In this document: one piece after another, positions 29,940 to 30,307 of the stretch
Numbering within the stretch: the first letter of the stretch is position 1
Layout: each line of letters begins with the position of its first letter
Assembly (NCBI RefSeq): GCF_000003605.2
Contig: NW_003134362.1
Location: 150,793-181,099 of the forward strand
Origin: Saccoglossus kowalevskii
Lineage: Eukaryota > Hemichordata > Enteropneusta > Harrimaniidae
Direction: 5' to 3'
Length of the DNA stretch: 30,307 nt
Program-made: the position numbers and the translations under genes
The notes under the pieces: generated by a model
Seen by the model: only the letters and a program-made list of their open reading frames with translations
Database searches by the model: none
Told to the model about the DNA's origin: nothing

Positions 29940-30307
29940 ACGTGATAAAGGAACGCGACTAGGTCATGTAGGAAAGAAGGAACCGCAGATTGGGATATCG
30001 ACAGGAGCTGTAGTTGAGACTAGGATGTCAGGTAGGGTGATATACTGGATTGTATCCGGGATTGGATTGTAAAAGAGAAAGGGAACACGAGAAAAACAGA
30101 AGAGGTGTATGCAAGGGGATGCAATCTGGAAGGTTTTGAATTGGGTTAACATGAGAAAGTGGGAGAGAGGACTGGTAAACAAGAAGGTGCCGAGAGGGGC
30201 AGTAAATGAGACATCCATGGACAAGGCAATAATAGAATGGCGGGTGAAGTGTTAAACGATTACGATAGATAAGGATTGGATCAGAAGACTGGGATGGGAC
30301 TGGTATG
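29940..30307. other. Window edge, G/A-rich on the plus strand, nothing recognised
   Basis: The plus strand is purine-rich (agga/gggatt words) from about 29880 onward. The minus-strand open frame 29964-30224 reflects this composition and resembles no known protein. Confidence 0.4.

Overview
This window is animal nuclear DNA: AT-rich, gene-poor, intron-containing and full of decayed transposons. Nothing in it looks bacterial, viral or organellar. A secreted protein built from a five-repeat tachylectin/tectonin propeller and C-type lectin domains, together with the mix of old hAT, LTR, LINE and MITE copies, suggests a marine invertebrate (a lophotrochozoan or an invertebrate deuterostome). The sequence alone does not fix the phylum.

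Layout. About 1-5 kb: an 801-bp hAT-like element (54-854) carrying a zinc-finger fragment; a 243-bp inverted-repeat element; a 62-bp satellite of six copies (2575-2955); and a broken LINE on the minus strand (about 3125-4850) whose 3' end runs into an (AAC)n/(AAT)n tract. About 5.4-9.45 kb: an old LTR retrotransposon (LTRs 5430-5647 and 9266-9438) with frameshifted gag, protease, reverse transcriptase, RNase H and integrase remains. About 9.5-14.7 kb: one copy of an approximately 900-bp dispersed repeat, two degenerate tandem-repeat fields and a probable hAT transposase scrap, with no confident host gene.

About 14.8-26.6 kb, minus strand: the one credible host gene. From 5' to 3' it has a signal-peptide exon (26490-26534), a single exon holding five propeller repeats (21038-21652), an APTE-repeat stalk exon (20240-20386) and two C-type lectin-like domains, each split over two exons (18271-18544 + 16863-16951, and 16294-16591 + 14812-14879). 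Splice sites and codon phases agree at every junction from the propeller to the last exon, giving about 496 continuous codons. One link, between the signal-peptide exon (phase 0) and the propeller exon (phase 1), is not resolved. The large 5' intron contains several MITEs and a minisatellite. The predicted product is a secreted multivalent lectin: a propeller joined by a probably O-glycosylated stalk to two C-type lectin-like domains that both lack the usual EPN/QPD sugar-binding motif.

About 26.6-30.3 kb: a tandemly duplicated repeat field without recognisable genes. Its main unit is the same dispersed repeat that lies inverted at 9.6-10.5 kb.
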